A stretch of DNA of 31,005 nucleotides from a virus: positions 1 through 31,005 of the IMG/VR virus record IMGVR_UViG_3300049491_000041; one strand, given 5' to 3'. Under the pieces are notes generated by a model. That model was given only the letters and a program-made list of their open reading frames with translations. It did no database searches and was not told where the DNA came from. The translations under genes were made by a program, and so were the position numbers. The stretch's first letter is position 1. Each line of letters opens with the position of its first letter. Of this stretch, positions 6,483 to 13,113 are shown piece by piece.

Positions 6483-6494
6483 GGCTGTATAACG

Positions 6495-6566
6495 GCAACC
6501 CGCACTGCTCATGCAGACTTGGCGCTTCGCTGCGTCATGGGATAGCGGGTTGCTTATTATGCAACC
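6495..6566 (+). promoter_or_regulatory. Switch-like leader with three complementary arms
   Basis: GCAACCCGC (6495-6503) pairs perfectly with GCGGGTTGC (6545-6553). The same GGTTGC (6548-6553) can instead pair with GCAACC (6561-6566) across a TTATTAT loop. The second hairpin ends five bases before AAGGG, the ribosome binding site of the 6582 gene. The pairings are mutually exclusive, as in attenuators. The function is inferred. Confidence 0.6.
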
Positions 6567-6581
6567 ACGAAAGGGCATAAC

Positions 6582-6818
6582 ATGGGTTTGATTAAGACGC
6601 TGTTGAGTTTAAGGCTCAACCCGAGACGCATGCATCAGGTGCTGTATCAGGCACCCGGTTTCCTGCATGGCACCTATATGCTGCAACAGCATGGTGATAT
6701 AACCCACGCACACCTTGTGGCACACGCTGTCCAGATGCGGTATGGTCCGGGTATGGTGTTGCTTGGTGATGCCATGCACGCTGTTTCCATGTCCATCAAG
6801 GTGGTGGAGATACGTTGA
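6582..6818 (+). CDS. Small unknown early protein
   Basis: A 78-residue His- and Met-rich protein (MHQVLYQAPGFLHGTYMLQQHGDITHAHLVAHAVQM). AAGGG six bases before the ATG supports the start, and the gene follows directly on the switch-like leader at 6495-6566. Its stop overlaps the next start as TGATG. The His-rich middle could bind metal, but no standard zinc motif is present. It begins a run of four overlapping small genes to 7966. Family unknown. Confidence 0.65.
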   Translation: MGLIKTLLSLRLNPRRMHQVLYQAPGFLHGTYMLQQHGDITHAHLVAHAVQMRYGPGMVLLGDAMHAVSMSIKVVEIR

Positions 6819-7177
6819 TGCTTGGCCTGATCCTCGCTGCCACCTGTGTCGTTACCACGCTGCGGGTGATGAAGGCCAAGACAATGTTCGGGCTTGCAAC
6901 GCCGATCGACATCGGCTTCACGGGATTGCTGGTATGGATGTTCCACGGAACTCTTGCTGGCATGGCTGGCGCTGCCACTGGTGGGCTTGCCCTTGCTGTG
7001 TTCCTCACCGTTGGCCGCTGGTTGTTCGGCTACAACAAAGTGAGTGTGAAACGCCGCAAGGTTGTGCATACCGATGTGCCGTCACCAATGGGGACATGGT
7101 TCCGCCGCTGGTGGCAGCGCCTGAAAGGCAAATCAGGCGGTGCTTATGCCGCTGCAATGGAAAGGGCTAACACATGA
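6818..7177 (+). CDS. Small membrane protein with basic tail
   Basis: A 119-residue product. Hydrophobic segments lie at about 1-14 (LGLILAATCVVTT), 30-48 and 49-70 (Gly/Ala-rich, ending VFLTVGRWLFGY). A strongly basic, Trp-rich cytoplasmic-type tail follows (KRRKVV, TWFRRWWQRLKGK). The ATG overlaps the upstream stop (TGATG) and its own stop overlaps the next start (ATGA). It is probably an inner membrane protein; the basic tail could contact lipid head groups or nucleic acid. Not related by eye to the holin-like protein at 3888. Confidence 0.7.
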   Translation: MLGLILAATCVVTTLRVMKAKTMFGLATPIDIGFTGLLVWMFHGTLAGMAGAATGGLALAVFLTVGRWLFGYNKVSVKRRKVVHTDVPSPMGTWFRRWWQRLKGKSGGAYAAAMERANT

Positions 7178-7383
7178 TTGGCGGCGGATACCAGTCGAGG
7201 CAGTCGGTAATGATTTCGATCGAAGCAGACGCAGCGCGGAGTGATCGTGACATGCAATGGTCTGATCACTCGATCAGCTACAAAGCGGGTCAGATGTTTG
7301 ACCAGTTTAAGCGCATGAACGCTGCGGATCAAAGGCAGTTGATTGCGATGTTCGACAAGCACAAAAGGGAGTTGTCAGCATGA
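7174..7383 (+). CDS. Small unknown early protein
   Basis: A 69-residue soluble protein. The N-terminal half is polar (GGGYQSRQSVMISIEADAAR) and the C-terminal half is a charged helix (AADQRQLIAMFDKHKRELSA). Both ends are set by ATGA overlaps with its neighbours, which is the main support for it being real. No family or motif recognised; no membrane segment. Confidence 0.65.
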   Translation: MIGGGYQSRQSVMISIEADAARSDRDMQWSDHSISYKAGQMFDQFKRMNAADQRQLIAMFDKHKRELSA

Positions 7384-7691
7384 TTGGCGATGTGATTACC
7401 GCATGCTTTTTTGGCATGTCGAGTGTTGCCGCTGTTCAGACAGCAGATGGATATGACCTGCGTATCCACAATGCACAAACCAACACAGTTGCGCCGCAGT
7501 CCTGCACAATGGACCTTGGTGACGTGGTGGTTGAGGTGTTGTGGATCGCTGGTCCGACATCGCCTGAACAGCCTGATGGTGTGTATGTCACGGTATCACC
7601 GGGATGGCAGGCATACCCAAACAACGTGCAAGTGCCGGAGAACAACCACGAGCATATGCACATCTTTGTAACACAGGAGTTGCTTGGCTGA
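7380..7691 (+). CDS. Small unknown protein with hydrophobic N-terminus
   Basis: A 103-residue protein. Residues 4-19 (DVITACFFGMSSVAAV) are hydrophobic, followed by a beta-rich, Pro- and Val-containing body (VVVEVLWIAGPTSPEQ, VYVTVSPGW) and a His-rich segment near the end (ENNHEHMHIF). The N-terminus lacks the positive charge of a typical signal peptide, so export is uncertain. It starts in an ATGA overlap and stops in a TGATG overlap with the Cys-rich protein at 7691. Family unknown. Confidence 0.65.
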   Translation: MIGDVITACFFGMSSVAAVQTADGYDLRIHNAQTNTVAPQSCTMDLGDVVVEVLWIAGPTSPEQPDGVYVTVSPGWQAYPNNVQVPENNHEHMHIFVTQELLG

Positions 7692-7966
7692 TGGATGGGT
7701 GGACGAAGGACGAGAAGGCGGGATGCTTGCGCTACCCCGCAGTGAACACAGGCACGGTCACGCAACACCGCGCTATCTGCACCAACGGCACATGCGGCAA
7801 CCAGATGGCGCTGACATATGATCGTGTGAGTGGAGAAGCACGGCAGGACTGGCAACGTGCCGACTGTGGGCAGCACCATGCATGCGTCAAGCGCATCCTT
7901 GGTCCGCTGTCTGACTTCAAGGAACACAAAGGGCCGACGCACTTGGCACCTGAACTGTTCATGTAA
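7691..7966 (+). CDS. Small Cys/His-rich protein, possible zinc-binding
   Basis: A 91-residue protein starting at the ATG of the TGATG junction with the preceding gene. It carries Cys12 and two CxxxxC-like pairs, CTNGTC and CGQHHAC, with two adjacent histidines in the second, suggesting a small zinc-binding fold. The remainder is polar. Small zinc proteins in early phage regions sometimes bind host polymerase or nucleic acids; that is inference here. It is the last gene of the 6582-7966 run and is followed by a structured gap. Confidence 0.65.
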   Translation: MDGWTKDEKAGCLRYPAVNTGTVTQHRAICTNGTCGNQMALTYDRVSGEARQDWQRADCGQHHACVKRILGPLSDFKEHKGPTHLAPELFM

Positions 7967-7972
7967 CACCAC

Positions 7973-7998
7973 GCCCACGGGATTTAGTTCTCGTGGGC
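7973..7998 (+). promoter_or_regulatory. Strong hairpin after the 6582-7966 run
   Basis: GCCCACGGGA (7973-7982) pairs with TCTCGTGGGC (7989-7998) through ten base pairs, including one G-T, around a six-base loop. It starts six bases after the stop. No T-run follows, so a processing or 3' stabilising role is as likely as termination. Confidence 0.6.
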
Positions 7999-8012
7999 AG
8001 TTGGTTCTCACG

Positions 8013-8083
8013 GATGATGCGGCCCACTGGACCCGCTGACGGCTTTGAACACCGTCTGTGGGGTGGGAGTTCAACGCATCATC
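8013..8083 (+). promoter_or_regulatory. 71-base nested stem structure (structured leader or small RNA)
   Basis: Three nested stems: GATGATGCG 8013-8021 with CGCATCATC 8075-8083, CCCAC 8023-8027 with GTGGG 8058-8062, and GACGG 8038-8042 with CCGTC 8052-8056. All are perfect. The length and outer stem recall a tRNA but no T arm can be formed, so it is not a tRNA. It lies 36 bases before the 8119 gene and may be a processing site or regulatory RNA. Confidence 0.55.
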
Positions 8084-8118
8084 TTTGTGTATCAACTGGC
8101 AATAGAAGGAACATGCCA

Positions 8119-8493
8119 ATGATCGCTATCTCGGAAATGCTCAAGACGGCCGTGTGGCTGAACTGGGACGACGCCTTTCGTGTCTGCATGATGATCAAGT
8201 CGAGGACCAGCCTGCGTGTGCTGGTCACACCACACTATGACGGCCTTGAGCAAGACGGTTACTGCATTGTCACCATCCACCATAACGGTGTGGATATGTC
8301 GGTGCGGAACACCATCAAGATGGGCCTGATTGCGGCGCTGTGCGCTCGGCATGACCTGCCCGCCGACGATGTGAAGGCCAAGAAGTTCTATGGCCCGCGC
8401 TTCAACGACTACCCCTACTTCGCTGAGGGCATGCCCAAGGCCAATGTCAGGGCCGAGATTGCGGGGCCTGTCACCAGTGGCGGACCCCGCTGA
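8119..8493 (+). CDS. Unknown early protein
   Basis: A 124-residue protein from the ATG at 8119, which lies eight bases after AGAAGGA (8104-8110); the in-frame ATG at 8113 is only two bases from that site and is less likely. The sequence is mixed alpha/beta, with hydrophobic strands (LRVLVTPHY, GYCIVTIHHNGVDM) followed by a helix (IKMGLIAALCARHDL). No catalytic motif recognised. It opens a second run of early genes to 10132 and is preceded by two strong RNA structures. Confidence 0.75.
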   Translation: MIAISEMLKTAVWLNWDDAFRVCMMIKSRTSLRVLVTPHYDGLEQDGYCIVTIHHNGVDMSVRNTIKMGLIAALCARHDLPADDVKAKKFYGPRFNDYPYFAEGMPKANVRAEIAGPVTSGGPR

Positions 8494-8530
8494 CATAGGC
8501 AGGCTGCTGCTAGAAGATGACGGAACACCG

Positions 8531-8695
8531 ATGCTTTACATATCCAAGGACACTGCGGAGTATAAGGCATCGGTTATGTCTCAACAGCGGGGCGTAACTG
8601 CAAGAGTGCGCGCTTACTACAAGCGCGGTGAGATGCTCGGGTATGTCATCCGAGTGCAAGTCGATGTGCATAAGCAAATGGAGAACGCACAATGA
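8531..8695 (+). CDS. Small unknown protein, start uncertain
   Basis: A 54-residue product from the ATG at 8531. An in-frame GTG at 8477 would add 18 residues including ADIGRLLLEDDGTP, which reads plausibly, and would overlap the upstream gene by 17 bases. The body is basic and helical (GVTARVRAYYKRGEML) with a final strand (GYVIRVQVDVHKQ). The stop overlaps the next start as ATGA, which supports the reading frame. Family unknown. Confidence 0.5.
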   Translation: MLYISKDTAEYKASVMSQQRGVTARVRAYYKRGEMLGYVIRVQVDVHKQMENAQ

Positions 8696-8976
8696 AAGTC
8701 AAGGTTGGTTTGGTTGGGCATGGCGTCATGTCCAGTGTGATGGGTGAGAATGGCAAGCCCGTTGAGAAGTTCATCGCTGATACGGTGACGATCTATCTCG
8801 ACGGCCCGGATGCCAATGGCAAACCCAATGCCGAAACCGAGAACATGCACGAGGGCAACTACATTGCCGTGGCTTTGGCCATCGCAAGGAAGCGGTTGCA
8901 GACCGAGGTGTTTCCGGTAGACATCGAGAAAGCGAAGTGGCTGCCCGCTCGTCCCGTCAAGAAGGGGAGCAACTGA
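8692..8976 (+). CDS. Small unknown early protein
   Basis: A 94-residue soluble protein starting in an ATGA overlap. It has a beta-rich N-terminus (MKVKVGLVGHGVMSSVM), an acidic, Asn-rich middle (DGPDANGKPNAETENM), a helix (YIAVALAIARKRLQ) and a basic end (PARPVKKGSN). No enzyme motif recognised. It is followed one base later by the 8978 gene, so it lies within a continuous early operon. Confidence 0.7.
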   Translation: MKVKVGLVGHGVMSSVMGENGKPVEKFIADTVTIYLDGPDANGKPNAETENMHEGNYIAVALAIARKRLQTEVFPVDIEKAKWLPARPVKKGSN

Positions 8977-8977
8977 C

Positions 8978-9166
8978 ATGCGGTTGACCTCGTATCTGAT
9001 GAAGGACCACAAGGGCGTGGCAAAGATCGTCACCACGGCCACCTATGATGCGCCGCACAAGCTGCAAGGCACCCCGATGAAACCGCATCGGCCTCGGCGT
9101 GTGTGGGATCAACTGCGCTCGTCCACCTTTGGCCGCACCCGGCCTGTGTTCGGAGGGCGTGTGTGA
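8978..9166 (+). CDS. Small basic protein
   Basis: A 62-residue basic protein, rich in Arg, Lys, Pro and Thr (KPHRPRRVWDQLRSSTFGRTRP). It starts one base after the upstream stop and ends in a TGATG overlap with the next gene. The composition would suit nucleic-acid or RNA polymerase binding, but no family is recognised. Short, so coding support comes mainly from the tight junctions. Confidence 0.6.
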   Translation: MRLTSYLMKDHKGVAKIVTTATYDAPHKLQGTPMKPHRPRRVWDQLRSSTFGRTRPVFGGRV

Positions 9167-9549
9167 TGAACGCAATCGAACTGGAACTGTTGCGGTGTGC
9201 AATCGAACTGCGGTTGTGGGTGCACGTCGTGATGCAAGACGGTGACTGGGGCTGCGCCACGTTCGACGGCACATGCGGCATCTGCTCCAATCTCGACCTC
9301 TTGGCCGACACCAAGATCGTGCAGCATGGGTTTGAGGCAGAACTGCAAGACATCGTTGAGCAGTGGCCGCGCTACAGTGGGCATGTTGCATACCCTGTGC
9401 CCTCGACCGACGACGAAACCCCGGCCAATCACATCTATCATATGGTGGATCGTGATGATCGGTGGCTGGAAGGCGACTATGCGGAACTGCGTCGCGACCT
9501 GCTGGACTTCATCATTAAAACCTTGGAGGACAAGAATGCGGAAAGCTGA
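9166..9549 (+). CDS. Unknown acidic early protein
   Basis: A 127-residue acidic protein starting at the TGATG junction. It has four cysteines near the N-terminal half (LRCAIEL, WGCATFDGTCGICSN), a Trp-containing middle and a helical acidic C-terminus (LRRDLLDFIIKTLEDK). The cysteine cluster could form a metal site, but spacing does not match a standard zinc finger. Its last 14 bases overlap the 9536 gene. Family unknown. Confidence 0.72.
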   Translation: MNAIELELLRCAIELRLWVHVVMQDGDWGCATFDGTCGICSNLDLLADTKIVQHGFEAELQDIVEQWPRYSGHVAYPVPSTDDETPANHIYHMVDRDDRWLEGDYAELRRDLLDFIIKTLEDKNAES

Positions 9550-10132
9550 TGGCGTGACCAACTACAGCAGCCCGAATGGCATGCATGTGCTGTTCTGTGC
9601 TGATGCACAATGGCGTGGTGGCCTGCTGGATGACATCTTCACCACGCTTGGCATCCCGTTCGAGAAGGGCGAAGGTTCGTATCAAGGCGTGATCGAACCT
9701 GTGTATGCCATCGAGTATGGCAGGTTCTGGTCGGAAGTCTATGTCAAGATCAAGCCGTTCATCGAGCAGCAGGAAACGTTCCTGATCTTGGGGCACCTGC
9801 TGGCTATGAACTGGCGGCATGCCGATCTGTATTACCAAGCGACTGGCGAAGTCAAGCGCATGGGAACGTGGAAGGAAACTGGCAATGTCCGTGGCCATAC
9901 CGGATGGTCGAAGTTCCACGGGCATTACTTCATCGTGAAGAACAACCCGGCACCCGACCGTGGAACGCAGATCGAACGCTATGAAGCGCAGATGCTGTAT
10001 GATCTTCGCAATGCACTCCGCGATGTGCTTGGCCCGCGACTGAACCAAGCGCAAGGCCAACTGCTGTTCAAGGCAACGCAGATGCTGAAAGGCAAGACGC
10101 TGGTTGACGGCACGAAACTGCTCGGCCCGTGA
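9536..10132 (+). CDS. Unknown early protein, 198 aa
   Basis: The largest protein of the early block. The ATG at 9536 has GGAGGA five bases upstream inside the previous gene, a strong start. Residues 10-60 contain FCADAQWRGGLLDDIFTTLG; the middle is aromatic-rich (YGRFWSEVYVKIKPFIEQ, LAMNWRHADLYYQAT) and residues 110-135 are His/Gly-rich (GHTGWSKFHGHYFIV); the C-terminus is helical (AQMLYDLRNALRDVLG). No signature I can assign. It closes the run that begins at 8119. Confidence 0.78.
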   Translation: MRKADGVTNYSSPNGMHVLFCADAQWRGGLLDDIFTTLGIPFEKGEGSYQGVIEPVYAIEYGRFWSEVYVKIKPFIEQQETFLILGHLLAMNWRHADLYYQATGEVKRMGTWKETGNVRGHTGWSKFHGHYFIVKNNPAPDRGTQIERYEAQMLYDLRNALRDVLGPRLNQAQGQLLFKATQMLKGKTLVDGTKLLGP

Positions 10133-10142
10133 ATATCGCTGA

Positions 10143-10209
10143 GGGTTGCACAATCTGGTGCAACCCGAATGCCGTGTCCACGACACGATCCCCGGTGCAA
10201 CAACGCACC
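10143..10209 (+). promoter_or_regulatory. Three-hairpin leader before the 10236 gene
   Basis: Perfect hairpins: GGGTTGCAC/GTGCAACCC (10143-10166), CGTGTC/GACACG (10173-10187) and GGTGC/GCACC (10194-10209). The first arm GTTGCAC can also pair with a second GTGCAAC at 10195-10201, which would break the first and third hairpins. No T-run follows. It shares the GGTTGC/GCAACC theme with the 6495 leader. Confidence 0.55.
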
Positions 10210-10235
10210 TAACCTTCTACCATATGGAGAACTAC

Positions 10236-10649
10236 ATGTCCAATCTGTTCAACTTCGCTGACCTGTCCGACCTGCCCCAGAACCTGCGCGAGAAGCTGGA
10301 AACGTCCACGCTCGACAACGCGAAGAAGTATGCGGATGTGGTCAAGGCTGGTGCGGCGGCGGGCTTCAAGTCCCTGAGCATTCGCCAGATCGAAGCCGTT
10401 GCCACCCGCGCCGCCAAGGCTGGCGAACTGGGCTTTGTCGCTGGTTCGGAAATCCCGACCACCACGACCGTCCGCAACTATCTGAACGAGGCCGTCAAGC
10501 TGAAACTGATCGGCAAACCGACCCGCAACTCGTATTCGGCGGACACGTCCGTCGTTGTCGAGGGCGACGATGATGACGAGGTTGACGCCCCGGTTGCGGC
10601 CACCACGGTGGACCCGGCTGTTGCGGATGACCCGCTGGCTGGCCTGTGA
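10236..10649 (+). CDS. Unknown helical protein with acidic tail
   Basis: A 137-residue protein. The start is the ATG at 10236 with GGAGA five bases upstream. Residues 1-95 are mostly helical with a possible DNA-binding core (SLSIRQIEAVATRAAKAGELG and TTVRNYLNEAVKLKLIG, the second resembling a helix-turn-helix reading). The C-terminus is strongly acidic (EGDDDDEVDAP) and ends DDPLAGL, very like the end of the 19659 protein (DDVLAGLGL). An acidic tail with a hydrophobic end is typical of phage single-strand binding proteins that contact replication enzymes. A regulatory or replication role is inferred. Confidence 0.78.
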   Translation: MSNLFNFADLSDLPQNLREKLETSTLDNAKKYADVVKAGAAAGFKSLSIRQIEAVATRAAKAGELGFVAGSEIPTTTTVRNYLNEAVKLKLIGKPTRNSYSADTSVVVEGDDDDEVDAPVAATTVDPAVADDPLAGL

Positions 10650-10661
10650 TCTGATGTGATT

Positions 10662-10684
10662 GGTGGGGCCTCGGCCCCGCCTTT
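10662..10684 (+). terminator. GC-rich hairpin, possible weak intrinsic terminator
   Basis: GGTGGGGC (10662-10669) pairs with GCCCCGCC (10674-10681) around CTCG, with one G-T pair, followed by TTT. It lies 12 bases after the stop of the 10236 gene. The stem is very stable but the T-run is only three bases, so partial termination or processing is possible. Confidence 0.55.
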
Positions 10685-10798
10685 CATCTGTGGCAACATA
10701 GCAGCACGGCCACACCCCAACCTTGTAGCATGTGAAAACACACCATAGGTGTTTAGCGCAGTGCGGGACTATGCTGCCTCAAATGAAAGGGTATCATC

Positions 10799-11131
10799 AT
10801 GACGATGACCAAGACACAGAAGTTTCTGAACGACATTCTGGATGCGCGCATTCGCTGCAAAGCGGTGCATCGGTTGATGCATACGAAGCTGACCCCGGAG
10901 TTGACCATCGCTCACGACTCGATGTTCACGCTGGCACAGACGCTGCATTACCATTACCCCTGCATCACCGTGAGGCCGGGCCATGTGTTCTACGAAGGTG
11001 CGAAGTATGACGCATACTTCGACTCGCAGTCGTTCCAACTGTATGAGGATGCAAATGACGTGGCAGGACTTGGCGAACTCGTTGCCAACGGGCGGCAAGC
11101 GGAAGTTCCAGCATTGCGGGAAGGACGCTAG
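10799..11131 (+). CDS. Unknown protein upstream of primase
   Basis: A 110-residue protein. GAAAGGG seven bases before the ATG at 10799 supports the start. The N-terminal half is helical and basic (FLNDILDARIRCKAVHRLMHTKL), followed by an aromatic, His-rich strand region (LHYHYPCITVRPGHVFYEGAKYDAY cannot be placed in a family). Its last 77 bases overlap the start of the primase in another frame. It begins the replication module, so a replication-associated role is possible. Confidence 0.72.
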   Translation: MTMTKTQKFLNDILDARIRCKAVHRLMHTKLTPELTIAHDSMFTLAQTLHYHYPCITVRPGHVFYEGAKYDAYFDSQSFQLYEDANDVAGLGELVANGRQAEVPALREGR

Positions 11132-11843
11132 TGCAAGCGTTTGGAAGTCAGTATCAGGAATATCTTTTAAGTGCTATCGCTGCGACGATACCGGGTATGA
11201 ACCGTTTGGAGTGCGAAGCCTTGCTGATGCTCTTGAAGCACGGACCGCACTTGACCGCATTCCTTTACGGATCACAAAAATACCTGAGGGAAGCACACGA
11301 CTTGACGATGCTGCGGTCCCACCCGAAGCCCAACTGTGGGTGTTGCGGGCAGGCATGACACCAACTGAAGCCAGCACAGTGTATGGCTTCAGATGGCATG
11401 AACAAACACGGCGTGTATTTGTGCCGATCAATCCACGGGCTGTCCTTGCGAGGGCTGTCTTTGGTGAGCGGCCCAAGTATAAGCTGTTCGGAGAACTACA
11501 GACGACAGCATACACAGTGCAGGGTAAAGACCCGTTAGTCATTGTTGAAGATGTGCTGTCGGCAATCAAGGTAGGCAAGGCCGGGTATAAGGCAGTCGCC
11601 ATTCTTGGCACCTCCATAAACTCCACCATCTTAGCGCCCCTAGCGATGCGACAGCGCGACATCGTAATCTGGCTTGATCCAGATAGTGCGGGGATGGCTG
11701 GTAGGCAGGCGGTCAAGAAGGCGCTGGCTTTATATCCGGCTAAAGTCCGTTATGCACGAACGACGGACGCGCGTGATCCCAAGTATGTCTCGCGCGAGGA
11801 CATCAAGAGCGTGATTGAGGAAACCATGAAGCATGACAGTTGA
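11055..11843 (+). CDS. DNA primase (zinc-binding plus TOPRIM domains)
   Basis: A 262-residue primase that would make RNA primers for lagging-strand synthesis. A zinc-binding N-terminus is visible (HCG at 20-22, CYRC at 40-43). The TOPRIM fold follows, with Glu165 in VIVEDVLSAIK and Asp208/Asp210 in IVIWLDPDSAGMAG. T7 gp4 fuses primase and helicase; here they are two genes, as in phiKMV-like phages. The ATG at 11055 has GAGGA five bases upstream and overlaps the preceding gene by 77 bases. The stop overlaps the helicase by 11 bases, which suggests coupled production. Confidence 0.9.
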   Translation: MTWQDLANSLPTGGKRKFQHCGKDASASVWKSVSGISFKCYRCDDTGYEPFGVRSLADALEARTALDRIPLRITKIPEGSTRLDDAAVPPEAQLWVLRAGMTPTEASTVYGFRWHEQTRRVFVPINPRAVLARAVFGERPKYKLFGELQTTAYTVQGKDPLVIVEDVLSAIKVGKAGYKAVAILGTSINSTILAPLAMRQRDIVIWLDPDSAGMAGRQAVKKALALYPAKVRYARTTDARDPKYVSREDIKSVIEETMKHDS

Positions 11844-13113
11844 CGTGACCATACTGCGAATGCTCAAGAACAAGGCAGACTTTCGCCGTGTATTTGGACG
11901 CATTCCAGAGGCCGCGCTGAACGCAGAGACGAGGGCCATCCTCGACGACTATAGGAAATACTTCGACAAGTTTCCTGAACATGATGTCGTTGACATGGCC
12001 ACGTTTATTCCGATGTTCAGGGTGTGGCACAATACCCTAACGCCCGAGAAGCGCACGATGTATGAAATGGTTCTGGCTGGTGTTGCCAAAGACGTGGCAC
12101 CTGCTGACCGTGACGTTATCATGCGTCAAATCCTCGAACTGCGGCTTGCCACTGAACTGGGGCATGCACTTACGCAGTTTGACGCGGGCGATCTACCCAA
12201 TATCAACGCGGTGTTGGACGACCTGCAACGGCAGTTCAAAGCCGATGCACAGATCAATGACAAGCTGTTTATTGACACAGACATCCACGACATCTTGGAC
12301 GAGGAAACGGATGACAAAGGTTTACGTTGGCGGCTGGACTGCCTAAACAATTCCATGCGTCCTCTACGACCCGGCGACTTTGGCATCATTGCAGGCAGAC
12401 CTGACAAAGGCAAGACTTCGTTTATCGCAAGCGAGGTTAGCTTTCTTGCACAGCAACTGCCCGAAGGAAGAAACGTTCTCTGGCTCAATAACGAGGGACC
12501 GGGGAAGCGTATCATACCTCGCTTTTGGCAAGCTACCCTAGGAGCGACCATGACGGAAATGCTTGTGTTGCGTAAGGCAGGCAAGCTGAAAGAACCGTTC
12601 ATCAAGTTGCAGGGCCGCATCGACAAGCTGCGGGTAAAGGACATTCACGGGATGGACAACTATTCCGTGGAACAGATCATCGAGCAGAACAAGGCTGATG
12701 TGGTCATCTATGACATGATCGACAACATTCACGGGTTCGGCAACGAGAGCCGGACGGACCAGCGCCTCGAAGAAATGTATAAATGGGGACGCGAACTAGC
12801 TGTGAGTATGGGCCACGTTGGCATTGCGACATCGCAGATCAGCGCGGATGGGGCGAACATGCAGTTCCCGCAAATGCACATGCTCAAGGACAGCAAGACA
12901 GGCAAACAAGGTGCCTGTGACTTCCAGATCATGATTGGCTCAAAGGATGACCCCGGTTGGGCAGCAGTCCGTTGGGTTACAATCCCGAAGAACAAACTTA
13001 GGCGCGATGGACACCCATCTGACCCTCGCGCTGCTGTCAACTTTGACCCGGCAAGGGTCAGGTTCACCGACATCGACCAATCAGCCGTTGATGGAGACGC
13101 AGATGCAGAATGA
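11833..13113 (+). CDS. Replicative DNA helicase (RecA-fold, T7 gp4B/DnaB-like)
   Basis: A 426-residue ring helicase that would unwind DNA ahead of the 17341 polymerase. Walker A is GRPDKGKTS at 188-196, Glu221 follows in WLNNEGPGKR, and Walker B is VVIYDMID at 290-297. An ASP-box-like segment GIATSQISADG follows in the expected place. The N-terminal 150 residues form a helical domain that could contact the separate primase. The C-terminus is acidic (DQSAVDGDADAE), as in T7 gp4, where the acidic tail contacts DNA polymerase. The gene overlaps primase upstream and the metallophosphoesterase downstream. Confidence 0.92.
   Translation: MTVDVTILRMLKNKADFRRVFGRIPEAALNAETRAILDDYRKYFDKFPEHDVVDMATFIPMFRVWHNTLTPEKRTMYEMVLAGVAKDVAPADRDVIMRQILELRLATELGHALTQFDAGDLPNINAVLDDLQRQFKADAQINDKLFIDTDIHDILDEETDDKGLRWRLDCLNNSMRPLRPGDFGIIAGRPDKGKTSFIASEVSFLAQQLPEGRNVLWLNNEGPGKRIIPRFWQATLGATMTEMLVLRKAGKLKEPFIKLQGRIDKLRVKDIHGMDNYSVEQIIEQNKADVVIYDMIDNIHGFGNESRTDQRLEEMYKWGRELAVSMGHVGIATSQISADGANMQFPQMHMLKDSKTGKQGACDFQIMIGSKDDPGWAAVRWVTIPKNKLRRDGHPSDPRAAVNFDPARVRFTDIDQSAVDGDADAE

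Noticed and set aside
8013-8083. tRNA-like length, outer stem and central hairpin
   Set aside because: No T arm or D arm can be formed and the central loop is nine bases rather than seven, so it is reported as a structured RNA element only.
11131-11358. GTG-started 75-codon frame at a TAGTG junction after the 10799 gene
   Set aside because: It lies entirely inside the primase in another frame, across the zinc-binding segment, so the primase reading is far better supported.
11945-11960. GACTATAGGAAATA inside the helicase gene as a third phage promoter
   Set aside because: Only the short TATAGGAA core matches; the rest of the 23-base element and the downstream 27-base block are absent.
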